Below are positions 9,087 through 16,783 of a stretch of DNA of 64,000 nt, piece by piece. Position numbers and translations under genes: made by a program. A model generated the notes under the pieces. The model had not been told where the DNA came from. It did no database searches and saw only the letters and a list, made by a program, of their open reading frames with translations. Source of the DNA: Herbiconiux sp. A18JL235 (GTDB lineage: Bacteria; Actinomycetota; Actinomycetes; Actinomycetales; Microbacteriaceae). The stretch lies in assembly GCF_040939305.1 (NCBI RefSeq), contig NZ_CP162511.1, forward strand, positions 310,001 through 374,000. The letters are read 5' to 3'. Within the stretch, counting starts at the first letter, position 1. The number at the start of each line of letters is the position of its first letter.

Positions 9087-10622
9087 TCACTGGGTGACGA
9101 ACGCCTTCGAGGCGTCGAGGTAGGCCCGGGTGCTCCAGGACAGATCCTGGGCGTCGTCGGCCTGGACGAACTGGCCGTCGACCCGCACGACATTGGTGGA
9201 GAACGCCTGCTCGAGCATGTACTCCGTGAGTGCGTGCAGGGCGTCGCCGTAACCGGCCTCGTCTGCGGCAAGAAGGTCGTTCCGGAGCTGCTCGTACTCA
9301 GGGGTCCAGAACTTGGAGGGATTCCCCTTGCGGAGCGAGGGCAGAGTGTTCATGAGAGTGATGGGCGCGAGACCGTTCAGGCCGTGCAGCGGCATGAAGA
9401 CCTGTCCGAGTTCACCGGCGATCTGGTTCTGGCCGAAGGTCTGTGTGTCGACGGCGTTGATGGTCGGGTTCAAACCCACTTCTTCGAGATTGTTGCGCAC
9501 GATCTCCGCAACGCTGGCGTTCGCTGGAATGCTGATGACGTTGATCGTCACGGCTGCGCCCGTCGCTCCCGCTTCCTCGAGAAGCTCCTTGGCCTTGTCG
9601 GGGTCGTAGCTGTAGAAGTCGTCGAGATCGGACGGATAGTCGGTGGAGGTCTCGTCCCAGAAGACATCGGTGGGAGTGGCTGCATCGCCGAAGACCTGCG
9701 ACGCGATGCGGTCCCGGTCGATCGCGTAGTTGAGCGCCTGGCGAGCCTCGACCTTGTCGAACGGCGCCTGGCTGACGTCGATTCCCAAGGGGTAGACGCT
9801 GCCGGAGGTGTTCACGATGGTGTATCCGCTGCTCGCGCCGATCGAGTTCACGTCTTGCGGGTTCATGCCGATGGCTACGGAGGAGCGACCACTTCTCACG
9901 GCATTCAGCATGGCGGTGCTGTCGGTGATGACGGCGACGTCGATCCCGTCGAGCAGGGGCTCGTCGCCCCAGTAGCCGTCGTAGCGATCGAGCTTCAACT
10001 CCGATCCCGGAGTCCAGCTGGTGAACGTGAACGGCCCGGTGCCGACCACTTGGGATCCGTCGGCAAGGCCCGCCGCGGTCTCCTGGTCGAGGATGAACGT
10101 CTGTTCGAAGAAGTCGAATAGGTTCGGGATCGGTGCGGAGAAGGTGATGGTCAGCTCGGTCGGGCTGGTCACCTCGATCCCTGAGAACATCTTCGCGATG
10201 TAGGAGGTCTGCGAGCTGGATTCGGCCGCCGTCTCGAAGGAGTACTTCACGTCGTCTGCGGTCATCTGCCGCCCGGTCTGGAAGGTCACGTCGTCGCGAA
10301 GTGTGATGTCGATGGAGAGTCCGTCGTCGGCGACCTTCCACTCCTTCGCCAACAGCGGCTGGGGATCGCCGTCGGCGTCGAGGAGTGTGAGCGTCTCGAA
10401 GACGTTCGCTGCCCAGGAGAAATTGCCGAGGCGGCCGGACTGGACGTTGTTGGGCTGCGCATCGGAGCTCTGCGCGATGGTCAGCCTTCCGCCGGCGACC
10501 GGGGTCGAGGAGGCCTCTGCGGCGGAGTTGACTGCCGACTGGCAGCCGGTGAGCGTCAAGGCTAGGGCGGCGGCGCCGGCGGTGACGCCGGTGAGCAACC
10601 TGAATCTGCGGGACTTCAACAT
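9087..10622 (-). CDS. ABC transporter substrate-binding lipoprotein, family 5 (DppA/OppA-like)
   Basis: A 511-residue lipoprotein. A basic start and hydrophobic stretch lead to the lipobox LTG-C27, so it would be anchored outside the membrane. The mature part has the family-5 pattern: GGRLTIAQSSDAQ at the start, LAKEWKVADDGLSIDITLRDDVTFQTGRQMTADDVKYSFE near residue 110, VVGTGPFTFTSWTPGSELKLDRYDGYWG near 200, and ARQALNYAIDRDRIASQVFG near 300. It is the first gene of the leftward operon and would capture the substrate for the DppB/DppC/ATPase genes downstream. Family 5 includes peptide, nickel and oligosaccharide binders; the sulfatase context favours a sulfated carbohydrate or small sulfate ester. 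Confidence 0.93.
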   Translation of the reverse strand: MLKSRRFRLLTGVTAGAAALALTLTGCQSAVNSAAEASSTPVAGGRLTIAQSSDAQPNNVQSGRLGNFSWAANVFETLTLLDADGDPQPLLAKEWKVADDGLSIDITLRDDVTFQTGRQMTADDVKYSFETAAESSSQTSYIAKMFSGIEVTSPTELTITFSAPIPNLFDFFEQTFILDQETAAGLADGSQVVGTGPFTFTSWTPGSELKLDRYDGYWGDEPLLDGIDVAVITDSTAMLNAVRSGRSSVAIGMNPQDVNSIGASSGYTIVNTSGSVYPLGIDVSQAPFDKVEARQALNYAIDRDRIASQVFGDAATPTDVFWDETSTDYPSDLDDFYSYDPDKAKELLEEAGATGAAVTINVISIPANASVAEIVRNNLEEVGLNPTINAVDTQTFGQNQIAGELGQVFMPLHGLNGLAPITLMNTLPSLRKGNPSKFWTPEYEQLRNDLLAADEAGYGDALHALTEYMLEQAFSTNVVRVDGQFVQADDAQDLSWSTRAYLDASKAFVTQ

Positions 10623-10661
10623 CGTTGTTGTTCACTCCTCATCGGTGAGAGATTGGTGCTG

Positions 10662-10697
10662 TTGCAAAAACCTAGTGAGTAGATAGTAGGTTTGCAA
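10662..10697. promoter_or_regulatory. Divergent promoter region with imperfect inverted repeat (candidate operator)
   Basis: The 103-base gap between the two divergent sulfatase operons contains TTGCAAAAACCTA at 10662-10674 and its near-mirror TAGGTTTGCAA at 10687-10697. The arms match except for two extra A bases, and the spacer is AT-rich (gtgagtagatag). The position between divergent starts suits a shared operator, plausibly for the TetR protein encoded at 3450-4103. I could not assign -35 and -10 boxes with confidence. Confidence 0.55.
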
Positions 10698-10725
10698 GTG
10701 CAGATTTCGCGAGGAGGCGATGAAG

Positions 10726-12159
10726 ATGACCGAGGGTCGACCCAATGTGCTCTGGATCATGGCTGACGAGCTGCGGGCAGACGCCCTCTCGTGCTACGGG
10801 AATGCGCACCCCGAGGTACGCACCCCGAACATGGACGCGCTCGCCGCATCCGGTGTGCTGTTCGAGCGCGCGTTCGCGTCGTCGCCCGTCTGCGTGCCTG
10901 CTCGTCAGGCGATGCTCTCGGGGGTCAGTCCGCTCATCAGCGGGGTGGTCAACAACGAGGGGTACACGCCGGCCGGATTCGAGCCTCCCGAGATGTTCCC
11001 CGAGATCTTCGCCGCGGCCGGCTGGTCGACGGCCAGCTACGGCAAAGAGCACCTCCCGGGGGGACGGTCGCCCTGGCAGCTCGACGACCACACCGGTTCG
11101 GGAATGCCGGAGTTGCTCGCAGTCGCCCGCGCTCACGGAGTGCCGATGCGGCGCTCGCCCGGTATCGGGCACGTCTATGACGCGGTGCTCCCCGCAGGGG
11201 CCGCTACGGGCTCCGAGGTGATCACCGAATCGGTGATCACGGCCCTGGCTGCGAGCGAGTCGCCCTTCCTGCTCCGCGCCAGCTACGTGCAGCCCCACAA
11301 GCCGATGGTCGTGCCGGAGCCGTGGGCGAGTCGGTACGAGGGGGTCGAGTTCGACGTGCCACGCGACCCCGACGCCGCGCAGAACGAGTTCGAGCGGGAG
11401 TGGGGCAGGCTCACCAGAGGAGCCGAGCTCAGCGACGACGAGCTCCAGCTGTCGTTCCAGCGCTACCACGGCTGCGTCGCCTGGCTCGACGATCAGGTCG
11501 GGCGCATCCTCGAGGCGCTCGACCTGGCTGGGCTGCGGGAGTCGACGATCGTGGTGCTCGGCACCGACCACGGTGCTTCGCTCGGTGAGCACGGCATCCT
11601 CGCCAAGCACACCTTCGCGCCGGAGAGTCATCGTGTGCCGCTCATCATCTCCTGGCCGGGTACTCTGCCGGCCGGGCAGCGACGCGGCGACCTCGCCGTG
11701 AGCGAGGATCTCGCGACGACCGTGCTGGGGCTTGCCGGGCTGCCCCGCGCGTCGACGATGACGGGCCGTGATCTCTTCGCCGACCCTGCCCCCGACACGG
11801 TGCTGTCGGTCATCGGGTACGGAGAGCCGTCGAGCCGGGCCTTCCCCAATCGCGACGAGGGCGGCTGGCGAGACGGACGCGGCTGGCCCCAGCGAGTCTG
11901 CGCCCGCACCGTGCGCTACCGCTTCGACGCAACGACTCGAAGGGCGGGGGAGCCGGTCAGCGTCGACGAAGCCGGGGCCTTTCTCGCCGACACGGTCCTC
12001 GATCCGAACGAGCGGGTGAACCGCATCCACGACCCGTCCTACTCCGACGTGGCGGAGGCCCTCGCAGAGACGGTCTCCACCGCGGCCGCGCGCCTTCCCG
12101 TCGGAGTCGTCGACGCCGACGATTTCGACCGCACCCGAGGCCGCACCGGCGCCGTCTGA
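10726..12159 (+). CDS. Type I (FGly) sulfatase, CxPAR type, cytoplasmic
   Basis: A 477-residue sulfatase and first gene of the rightward operon. I chose ATG 10726 because AGGAGG lies eight bases upstream; an ATG at 10720 is too close to that site. The first metal site is IMADELRAD (Asp-Glu), and the maturation motif is C56-V-P-A-R60 followed by QAMLSG. Then come YGKEHLPG (catalytic Lys-His in a modified GKEH form), YVQPHKPM, and the metal site GTDHGASLGEHGILAKH. The C-terminus is atypical: a region about a new-line-of-sequence extension (GAFLADTVLDPNERVNRIHD) replaces the usual YDLxxDP stretch. There is no signal peptide. The substrate is unknown. Confidence 0.9.
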   Translation: MTEGRPNVLWIMADELRADALSCYGNAHPEVRTPNMDALAASGVLFERAFASSPVCVPARQAMLSGVSPLISGVVNNEGYTPAGFEPPEMFPEIFAAAGWSTASYGKEHLPGGRSPWQLDDHTGSGMPELLAVARAHGVPMRRSPGIGHVYDAVLPAGAATGSEVITESVITALAASESPFLLRASYVQPHKPMVVPEPWASRYEGVEFDVPRDPDAAQNEFEREWGRLTRGAELSDDELQLSFQRYHGCVAWLDDQVGRILEALDLAGLRESTIVVLGTDHGASLGEHGILAKHTFAPESHRVPLIISWPGTLPAGQRRGDLAVSEDLATTVLGLAGLPRASTMTGRDLFADPAPDTVLSVIGYGEPSSRAFPNRDEGGWRDGRGWPQRVCARTVRYRFDATTRRAGEPVSVDEAGAFLADTVLDPNERVNRIHDPSYSDVAEALAETVSTAAARLPVGVVDADDFDRTRGRTGAV

Positions 12160-12204
12160 GCGTCGCGCCCACCACCATCCGCATCACCATCGAAGGAGAA
12201 CAAG

Positions 12205-13701
12205 GTGACCGACTCACCGAGACGCCCCAACATCGTCTTCGTCCTCACCGACGACCATGCAGCGCATTCCATCGGCGCCTACGGCTCGGTCGTCAACGAG
12301 ACCCCGCACATCGATGCCATCGCCGACGCCGGGGTGAGGCTCGACAACTGCTTCGTGACCAACTCGCTCTGCTCGCCCAGCCGCGCGTCCATCCTCACCG
12401 GCACCTACAGCCACGTGAACGGAGTCACCACGCTCTGGACGCCCATCGACGCCTCCCAGCCCACCTTCATCTCGCAGTTGAAGGCCGCCGGGTACCGCAC
12501 CGGCATCGTGGGCAAGTGGCACATGGGAGAGGAGGAGCTGTCCAACCCGAAGAACTTCGACTACTGGGACGTGCTGATCAATCAGGGGGAGTACCTCGAC
12601 CCGCGTTTCCTGTCGCCCGACGGGGTGCGCCATGAGCCCGGCTACGCGACCGACGTCATCACCGATCTCGCGTTGCGCTGGGTGGAGAGCCTCGACGGCG
12701 ACGAGCCGTGGTGCCTGTTGATCTGGCACAAGGCGCCCCATCGTCCGTGGGAGCCCGACGAGAAGCACAAAGACATGTACTCAGACCCGATCCCGGTGCC
12801 GGGCACGTTCTGGGACGACATGAGTACCCGCTCGGCGTCGGCCCGCCGTGCTCTCATGTCGATCGCCGACTACATCAACAGCGAGGACCTGAAGGTCGAC
12901 CCGCCCGAGGGCCTCAGCTACGAGGAGCTCGCGCTCTGGAAATACCAGCGCTACATGGAGGACTACCTCCGCTGCGTCGCCTCCGTCGACGACAACGTCG
13001 GCCGGGTCACCGACTGGCTGCGCGAGCGTGGTGACCTCGAGGACACCGTCATGATGTACTCCTCCGACCAGGGCTTCTTCCTCGGCGATCACGGTTGGTT
13101 CGACAAGCGCTTCATGTACGAGGAGTCGCTGCGGATGCCTCTCGTGATGAGCTATCCGCGTGCCATCCCGGCTGGTACGGTGCACGACGGCATCGTCACG
13201 AACGTCGACTTCGCCCGGACCATCCTCGACGCTGCGGGAGTGGAGCCGCACGAGCGGATGCAGGGGAGGAGCTTCTGGGGAGACCTCGTCGGCCGGCCGT
13301 CGAGCCCGCCCGCCGAAGGCATGTACTACCGGTACTGGGAGAACGACGACTGGTTCCACAAGGCGCCGGCTCACTACGGCTACCGCGACAGCCGGTACAA
13401 GCTGATCTACTACTACAACACCGGGTACGGGCTGCCGGGCAGTGGATTCTTCGAATACCCGGCCGAGTGGGAGCTGTTCGACCTGGAGGTCGATCCGCAC
13501 GAACTGAAGAATGTCTACGACGACCCCGCCTACGCCGAGATCCGCGACGGCCTCAAAGAACGAATGCTTGAGGCGCAGGCGGCAGTGGGTGACGAGCCTT
13601 GGGATGGCAGGCAGCCCGATGCGGATGAGCGGGCCTCCGTGATCGCACGGTTCACCGAGTCGCCCGGCATGAACCCGGTCGTGCCCACCGGCCCGCGATG
13701 A
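12205..13701 (+). CDS. Type I (FGly) sulfatase, CSPSR type, GlcNAc-6-sulfatase/iduronate-sulfatase-like, cytoplasmic
   Basis: A 498-residue sulfatase from GTG 12205, with GAAGGAGA about six bases upstream. It shows VLTDDHAAHSIGAYG at the start, the maturation motif C56-S-P-S-R60 followed by ASILTG, GIVGKWHMG, HKAPHRPWEP, and the metal site YSSDQGFFLGDHGWFDKRFMYEE. The C-terminus ELFDLEVDPHELKNVYDDP is standard. This pattern is closest to the S1 group that includes N-acetylglucosamine-6-sulfatases and many polysaccharide sulfatases; the specific bond is not predictable here. It lacks a signal peptide. Its stop overlaps the next sulfatase start as ATGA, so the two are translationally coupled. 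Confidence 0.92.
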   Translation: MTDSPRRPNIVFVLTDDHAAHSIGAYGSVVNETPHIDAIADAGVRLDNCFVTNSLCSPSRASILTGTYSHVNGVTTLWTPIDASQPTFISQLKAAGYRTGIVGKWHMGEEELSNPKNFDYWDVLINQGEYLDPRFLSPDGVRHEPGYATDVITDLALRWVESLDGDEPWCLLIWHKAPHRPWEPDEKHKDMYSDPIPVPGTFWDDMSTRSASARRALMSIADYINSEDLKVDPPEGLSYEELALWKYQRYMEDYLRCVASVDDNVGRVTDWLRERGDLEDTVMMYSSDQGFFLGDHGWFDKRFMYEESLRMPLVMSYPRAIPAGTVHDGIVTNVDFARTILDAAGVEPHERMQGRSFWGDLVGRPSSPPAEGMYYRYWENDDWFHKAPAHYGYRDSRYKLIYYYNTGYGLPGSGFFEYPAEWELFDLEVDPHELKNVYDDPAYAEIRDGLKERMLEAQAAVGDEPWDGRQPDADERASVIARFTESPGMNPVVPTGPR

Positions 13702-14957
13702 ACGGCGACCCCGGTGCGCGCAGGCCGAACATCCTCTGGATCTCCACGCACGACATCAACCCCGACCTCGGCGCCTATGCAGGGGTCTGGCCGGGCGCTG
13801 ATGCCGCGCGCACGCCGAACCTCGACAGACTGGCAGCGGAGGGGGTGCGATTCGACCAGGCGTTCGCGACGACGCCGGTGTGCGCCCCATCGAGGTCGGC
13901 GCTCATGACCGGCTGCCACCCGATCTCCATCGGCACTCACAACATGCGCACCAAAGCGGTGCCGCCGCCCGAGGTCAGATTGCTCTCGGAGTACTTCCGT
14001 ATGGCGGGCTACTACGCCACCAACAACTGGTTCACCGATCTGCAGGTGCATCTCCCCGGAACGGCTTTCGACGAGTGCTCCGACACGGCGCACTGGCGCG
14101 GCCGGCCCGACGTGGAGACGCCGTTCTTCGCGGTCTTCCACGGGATGGCGACGCACGAGGCGCAGCTCTACCTGGCCGACGCGGAGTTCGACCGCATCAC
14201 CGCCGGCCTGCCGGAAGCGCATCGGCACGACCCGGCGTCGGTACCCGTTCCTCCCTACCATCTCGACACTCCGGAGTTCAGGAAGGCGTGGGCGCGGTAT
14301 CACGATCTCGTGTCGGTGATGGATGCGTGGGCGGGCGGGTTGCTCCGGCAGCTCGACGACGACGGACTCGCCGACGACACCATCGTCGTCTTCTGGTCAG
14401 ACCACGGAGCCGGCTTGCCCCGCATGAAACGCGCTGCCACCGAAGCGGGGCTGCGAGTGCCGATGATCGTGAGGTGGCCGGCACGCCTGGCCGGGGGTCA
14501 GGTGCGCACCGACGTCGTGCATCTCGCCGACCTCGGCCCCACCATGCTCACGCTGGCCGGACTGCCCGTGCCCGAGCACGTCCAGTTCTCACCGTTGTTC
14601 GATGGAGAGGGCCGACCGGTCGAGCAGGGAGAGTACGCCTTCGGCGGTCGTGATCGCATGGACGAGCAGCAGGACAGCTCGCGCACGGTGCGCGATGAGC
14701 GGTACCGCCTCATCCGGCACCGCCACCCAGACCGTTCGCCGCTGCAGTATCAGCACTTCGCCGACCGCTTCCCGACCTGGCGCGCTCTCAGAACGGCAGT
14801 CAACGGCGAGGCGCGTCAACGCGCTGCCGGGCTCGTTCCTGATGTGATGACCCCTGTGCAGCGGCGGGCCACCGGTCCAGGGAAACCCGAGCTCGAGCAT
14901 ACCCGAGGGAACGACCATCTGGGTGCGGGCGTGGCGGCTCGGAATCACCCCCAGTGA
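13698..14957 (+). CDS. Type I (FGly) sulfatase, CAPSR type, SGSH-like, with atypical short C-terminus
   Basis: A 419-residue sulfatase starting in the ATGA overlap with the preceding gene. Motifs are ISTHDINPDLG (a single metal Asp in the first site), C62-A-P-S-R66 followed by SALMTG, THNMRT, and the metal site FWSDHGAGLPRMKR. The THD and HNMR elements resemble heparan N-sulfatase-like enzymes. After LQYQHFADRFPTWRALRTAV the protein ends in about 35 residues without the ELYDLxxDP segment expected there, and neither alternative frame restores it, so a recent simple frameshift is not evident. It has no signal peptide and precedes the FGE gene by 69 bases. Confidence 0.88.
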   Translation: MNGDPGARRPNILWISTHDINPDLGAYAGVWPGADAARTPNLDRLAAEGVRFDQAFATTPVCAPSRSALMTGCHPISIGTHNMRTKAVPPPEVRLLSEYFRMAGYYATNNWFTDLQVHLPGTAFDECSDTAHWRGRPDVETPFFAVFHGMATHEAQLYLADAEFDRITAGLPEAHRHDPASVPVPPYHLDTPEFRKAWARYHDLVSVMDAWAGGLLRQLDDDGLADDTIVVFWSDHGAGLPRMKRAATEAGLRVPMIVRWPARLAGGQVRTDVVHLADLGPTMLTLAGLPVPEHVQFSPLFDGEGRPVEQGEYAFGGRDRMDEQQDSSRTVRDERYRLIRHRHPDRSPLQYQHFADRFPTWRALRTAVNGEARQRAAGLVPDVMTPVQRRATGPGKPELEHTRGNDHLGAGVAARNHPQ

Positions 14958-15026
14958 CGCGGTGGCCGTGCCGGGGCCCTCTGCCACGCACGGGATACTG
15001 GAAGCATCGCGAGAAGGGATGGGCGC

Positions 15027-16016
15027 ATGAGTGACGAGTCAGGGTGCGGGCCGGGATGCACCTGCGGCGCTCCGGGCCGCTCGCAGTTCCTGACGATCGG
15101 ATCGGCCCCGCCGAGCGCAGCCGCCTCGCAGCCCGAACGCGCGGAGTCGCCCCACCCCGTCGAGCAGATCCTCGTTCCCGCGGGTTCGTTCACCATGGGC
15201 GACTCCTCGGGCGACCGCAACGCCGCCGACGGCGAGGTGCCGCTGCACGAGGTGCGCACCGATGCGTTCAGCATCGACGCGACGACGGTCACGAACGACG
15301 CCTTCGCGCGATTCGTGGAGGCGACGGGCTACGCGACAGAGGCGGAGACCTTCGGTTTCTCCGCCGTCTTCCATCTCGCGCTCGCCGCCGCGCCCGACGA
15401 CATCGTGGGCCGACCACCGGGAACCCCGTGGTGGTTCGGCGTGCGGGGAGCCGACTGGCGCCACCCGGGAGGCCGGGAGTCGTCGATCGAGGAGCTCGGC
15501 GAGCATCCGGTCGTTCATGTCAGCTGGAACGACGCCGTCGCCTACTGCGCGTGGGCCGGGCGACGGCTGCCCACCGAGGCCGAGTGGGAGTACGCCTCCC
15601 GTGGTGGTCTCGTCGGTGCGAAGTACCCGTGGGGTGACGACGAGGTGGATGCCGGGGGCTGGCGGGCGAACATCTTCCAGGGCCGGTTCCCTGCTGAGAA
15701 CACGGTCGAGGACGGCTACCTCACCACCGCCCCGGTGCGCACCTTCGAGCCGAACGGGTACGGCCTCTGGCAGACCGTCGGGAACGTCTGGGAGTGGTGC
15801 TCGGACTGGTACTCGCCCCGCTACTACGCTGACTCGCCGGTGCACGGCCCCGCGGGCCCCGAGACCGGAGACGCGAGGGTGATGCGCGGCGGCAGCTACC
15901 TGTGCCACATCTCGTACTGCAACCGGTATCGCAACTCGGCGCGGTCGCAGAACACCCCCGATTCGTCGATGGGGAACGCGGGCTTCCGCACCGTCGCCCT
16001 GGAGGTCGCCGCATGA
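15027..16016 (+). CDS. Formylglycine-generating enzyme (aerobic sulfatase maturase, SUMF1 family)
   Basis: A 329-residue FGE. It oxidises the Cys of CxPxR in sulfatases to formylglycine using oxygen and copper, so it should activate all six sulfatases of this locus. The FGE-sulfatase domain runs from about residue 46 (VPAGSFTMGDSSGDRNAADGE) to the end. It includes VVHVSWNDAVAYCAWAGRRLPTEAEWEYA, GNVWEWCSDWY, and the catalytic pair C293 and C298 in GGSYLCHISYCNRYR, spaced as in Streptomyces FGE. An unusual N-terminal segment has C7, C11 and C13 (CGPGCTCG), recalling the N-terminal Cys pair of human SUMF1. No signal peptide is present, matching the cytoplasmic sulfatases. Its stop overlaps the next gene as ATGA. 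Confidence 0.96.
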   Translation: MSDESGCGPGCTCGAPGRSQFLTIGSAPPSAAASQPERAESPHPVEQILVPAGSFTMGDSSGDRNAADGEVPLHEVRTDAFSIDATTVTNDAFARFVEATGYATEAETFGFSAVFHLALAAAPDDIVGRPPGTPWWFGVRGADWRHPGGRESSIEELGEHPVVHVSWNDAVAYCAWAGRRLPTEAEWEYASRGGLVGAKYPWGDDEVDAGGWRANIFQGRFPAENTVEDGYLTTAPVRTFEPNGYGLWQTVGNVWEWCSDWYSPRYYADSPVHGPAGPETGDARVMRGGSYLCHISYCNRYRNSARSQNTPDSSMGNAGFRTVALEVAA

Positions 16017-16387
16017 GCGACGAGCAGAAGCCGCAGCGCCGGTTCCCGTCGTCGGTGTTCGGGCGCGGCGGTGAACCGGATGCGCGGTTCAGCCTGGCCA
16101 ACGAGCGCACCTTCCTGGCGTGGATCCGCACGGGCCTCGCGTTCCTCGCCGGCGGCGTCGCCCTCGAGGCCCTCGGTCTCGGCATCCACCCCGGGTTCCG
16201 GCTCGCCGCCTCGCTCATCCTGATCGTCGCCGGGCTCCTCACCCCCCTGCAGGGCTGGTTCGGCTGGATGCGTACCGAGCGCGCGCTGCGCCTCGGCACA
16301 CCGCTGCCGAGTGCACCGCTCGCGCTGCCGCTCGCGATCGTCGTCGGGGTGGTGGGCGTGCTCGTGCTGGTCGGGGTGCTCGTGTGA
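16013..16387 (+). CDS. DUF202 family small membrane protein (YidH-like)
   Basis: A 124-residue protein with the DUF202 signature ARFSLANERTFLAWIRTGLAFLAGGVALEAL, where the RTFLAWIRT stretch leads into the first of three predicted membrane helices. The function of the family is not established. It starts inside the FGE stop codon (ATGA) and its own stop overlaps the next gene as GTGA, so FGE and both DUF202 proteins should be made together. The coupling suggests a role linked to sulfatase maturation or sulfate handling, but this is inference. Confidence 0.88.
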   Translation: MSDEQKPQRRFPSSVFGRGGEPDARFSLANERTFLAWIRTGLAFLAGGVALEALGLGIHPGFRLAASLILIVAGLLTPLQGWFGWMRTERALRLGTPLPSAPLALPLAIVVGVVGVLVLVGVLV

Positions 16388-16746
16388 GCGTCTTCGACCC
16401 CGGGCTCCAGCCCGAGCGCACCGCCCTCGCCTGGCGGCGCACAGCCCTCGCGCTGCTCGTCGGATCGCTCGTCGCCATGCGCATCCTGCCCGAGGTGTTC
16501 GGCACCTGGGCCGTCGCCCTTGGCCTCGCCGGCCTGCTCGCGGCGGGGGCTCTGCTCTGGGCGGTGCATCGGCGCTACGACACCCACCACCGCCTGCTCA
16601 CCGAGGAGGGCGACCGCACGCCCCTCGCGGGCGGGAGGCTCATCGCGGCCATGACCGTGTTCTGCGTCGCCGCCGCGGCGCTCACCCTCGCGCTCGTCAT
16701 CGCGATGGCGGCGACGGGGTTCTCCTTCCTCGCCGTCGACCGCTGA
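16384..16746 (+). CDS. DUF202 family small membrane protein, second copy
   Basis: A 120-residue protein from GTG 16384, in the GTGA overlap with the first DUF202 gene. The motif PERTALAWRRTALALLVGSLVAMRIL opens the domain, and three hydrophobic helices follow, the last near the C-terminus (AAMTVFCVAAAALTLALVIAMAA). DUF202 proteins often occur as unequal pairs, suggesting a hetero-oligomer. It is the last gene of the rightward sulfatase operon; a separate regulator gene starts 37 bases later. Confidence 0.87.
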   Translation: MSVFDPGLQPERTALAWRRTALALLVGSLVAMRILPEVFGTWAVALGLAGLLAAGALLWAVHRRYDTHHRLLTEEGDRTPLAGGRLIAAMTVFCVAAAALTLALVIAMAATGFSFLAVDR

Positions 16747-16783
16747 GCGCGGGGCACCCGGGCGACCGGCGCATAATCGAAGG

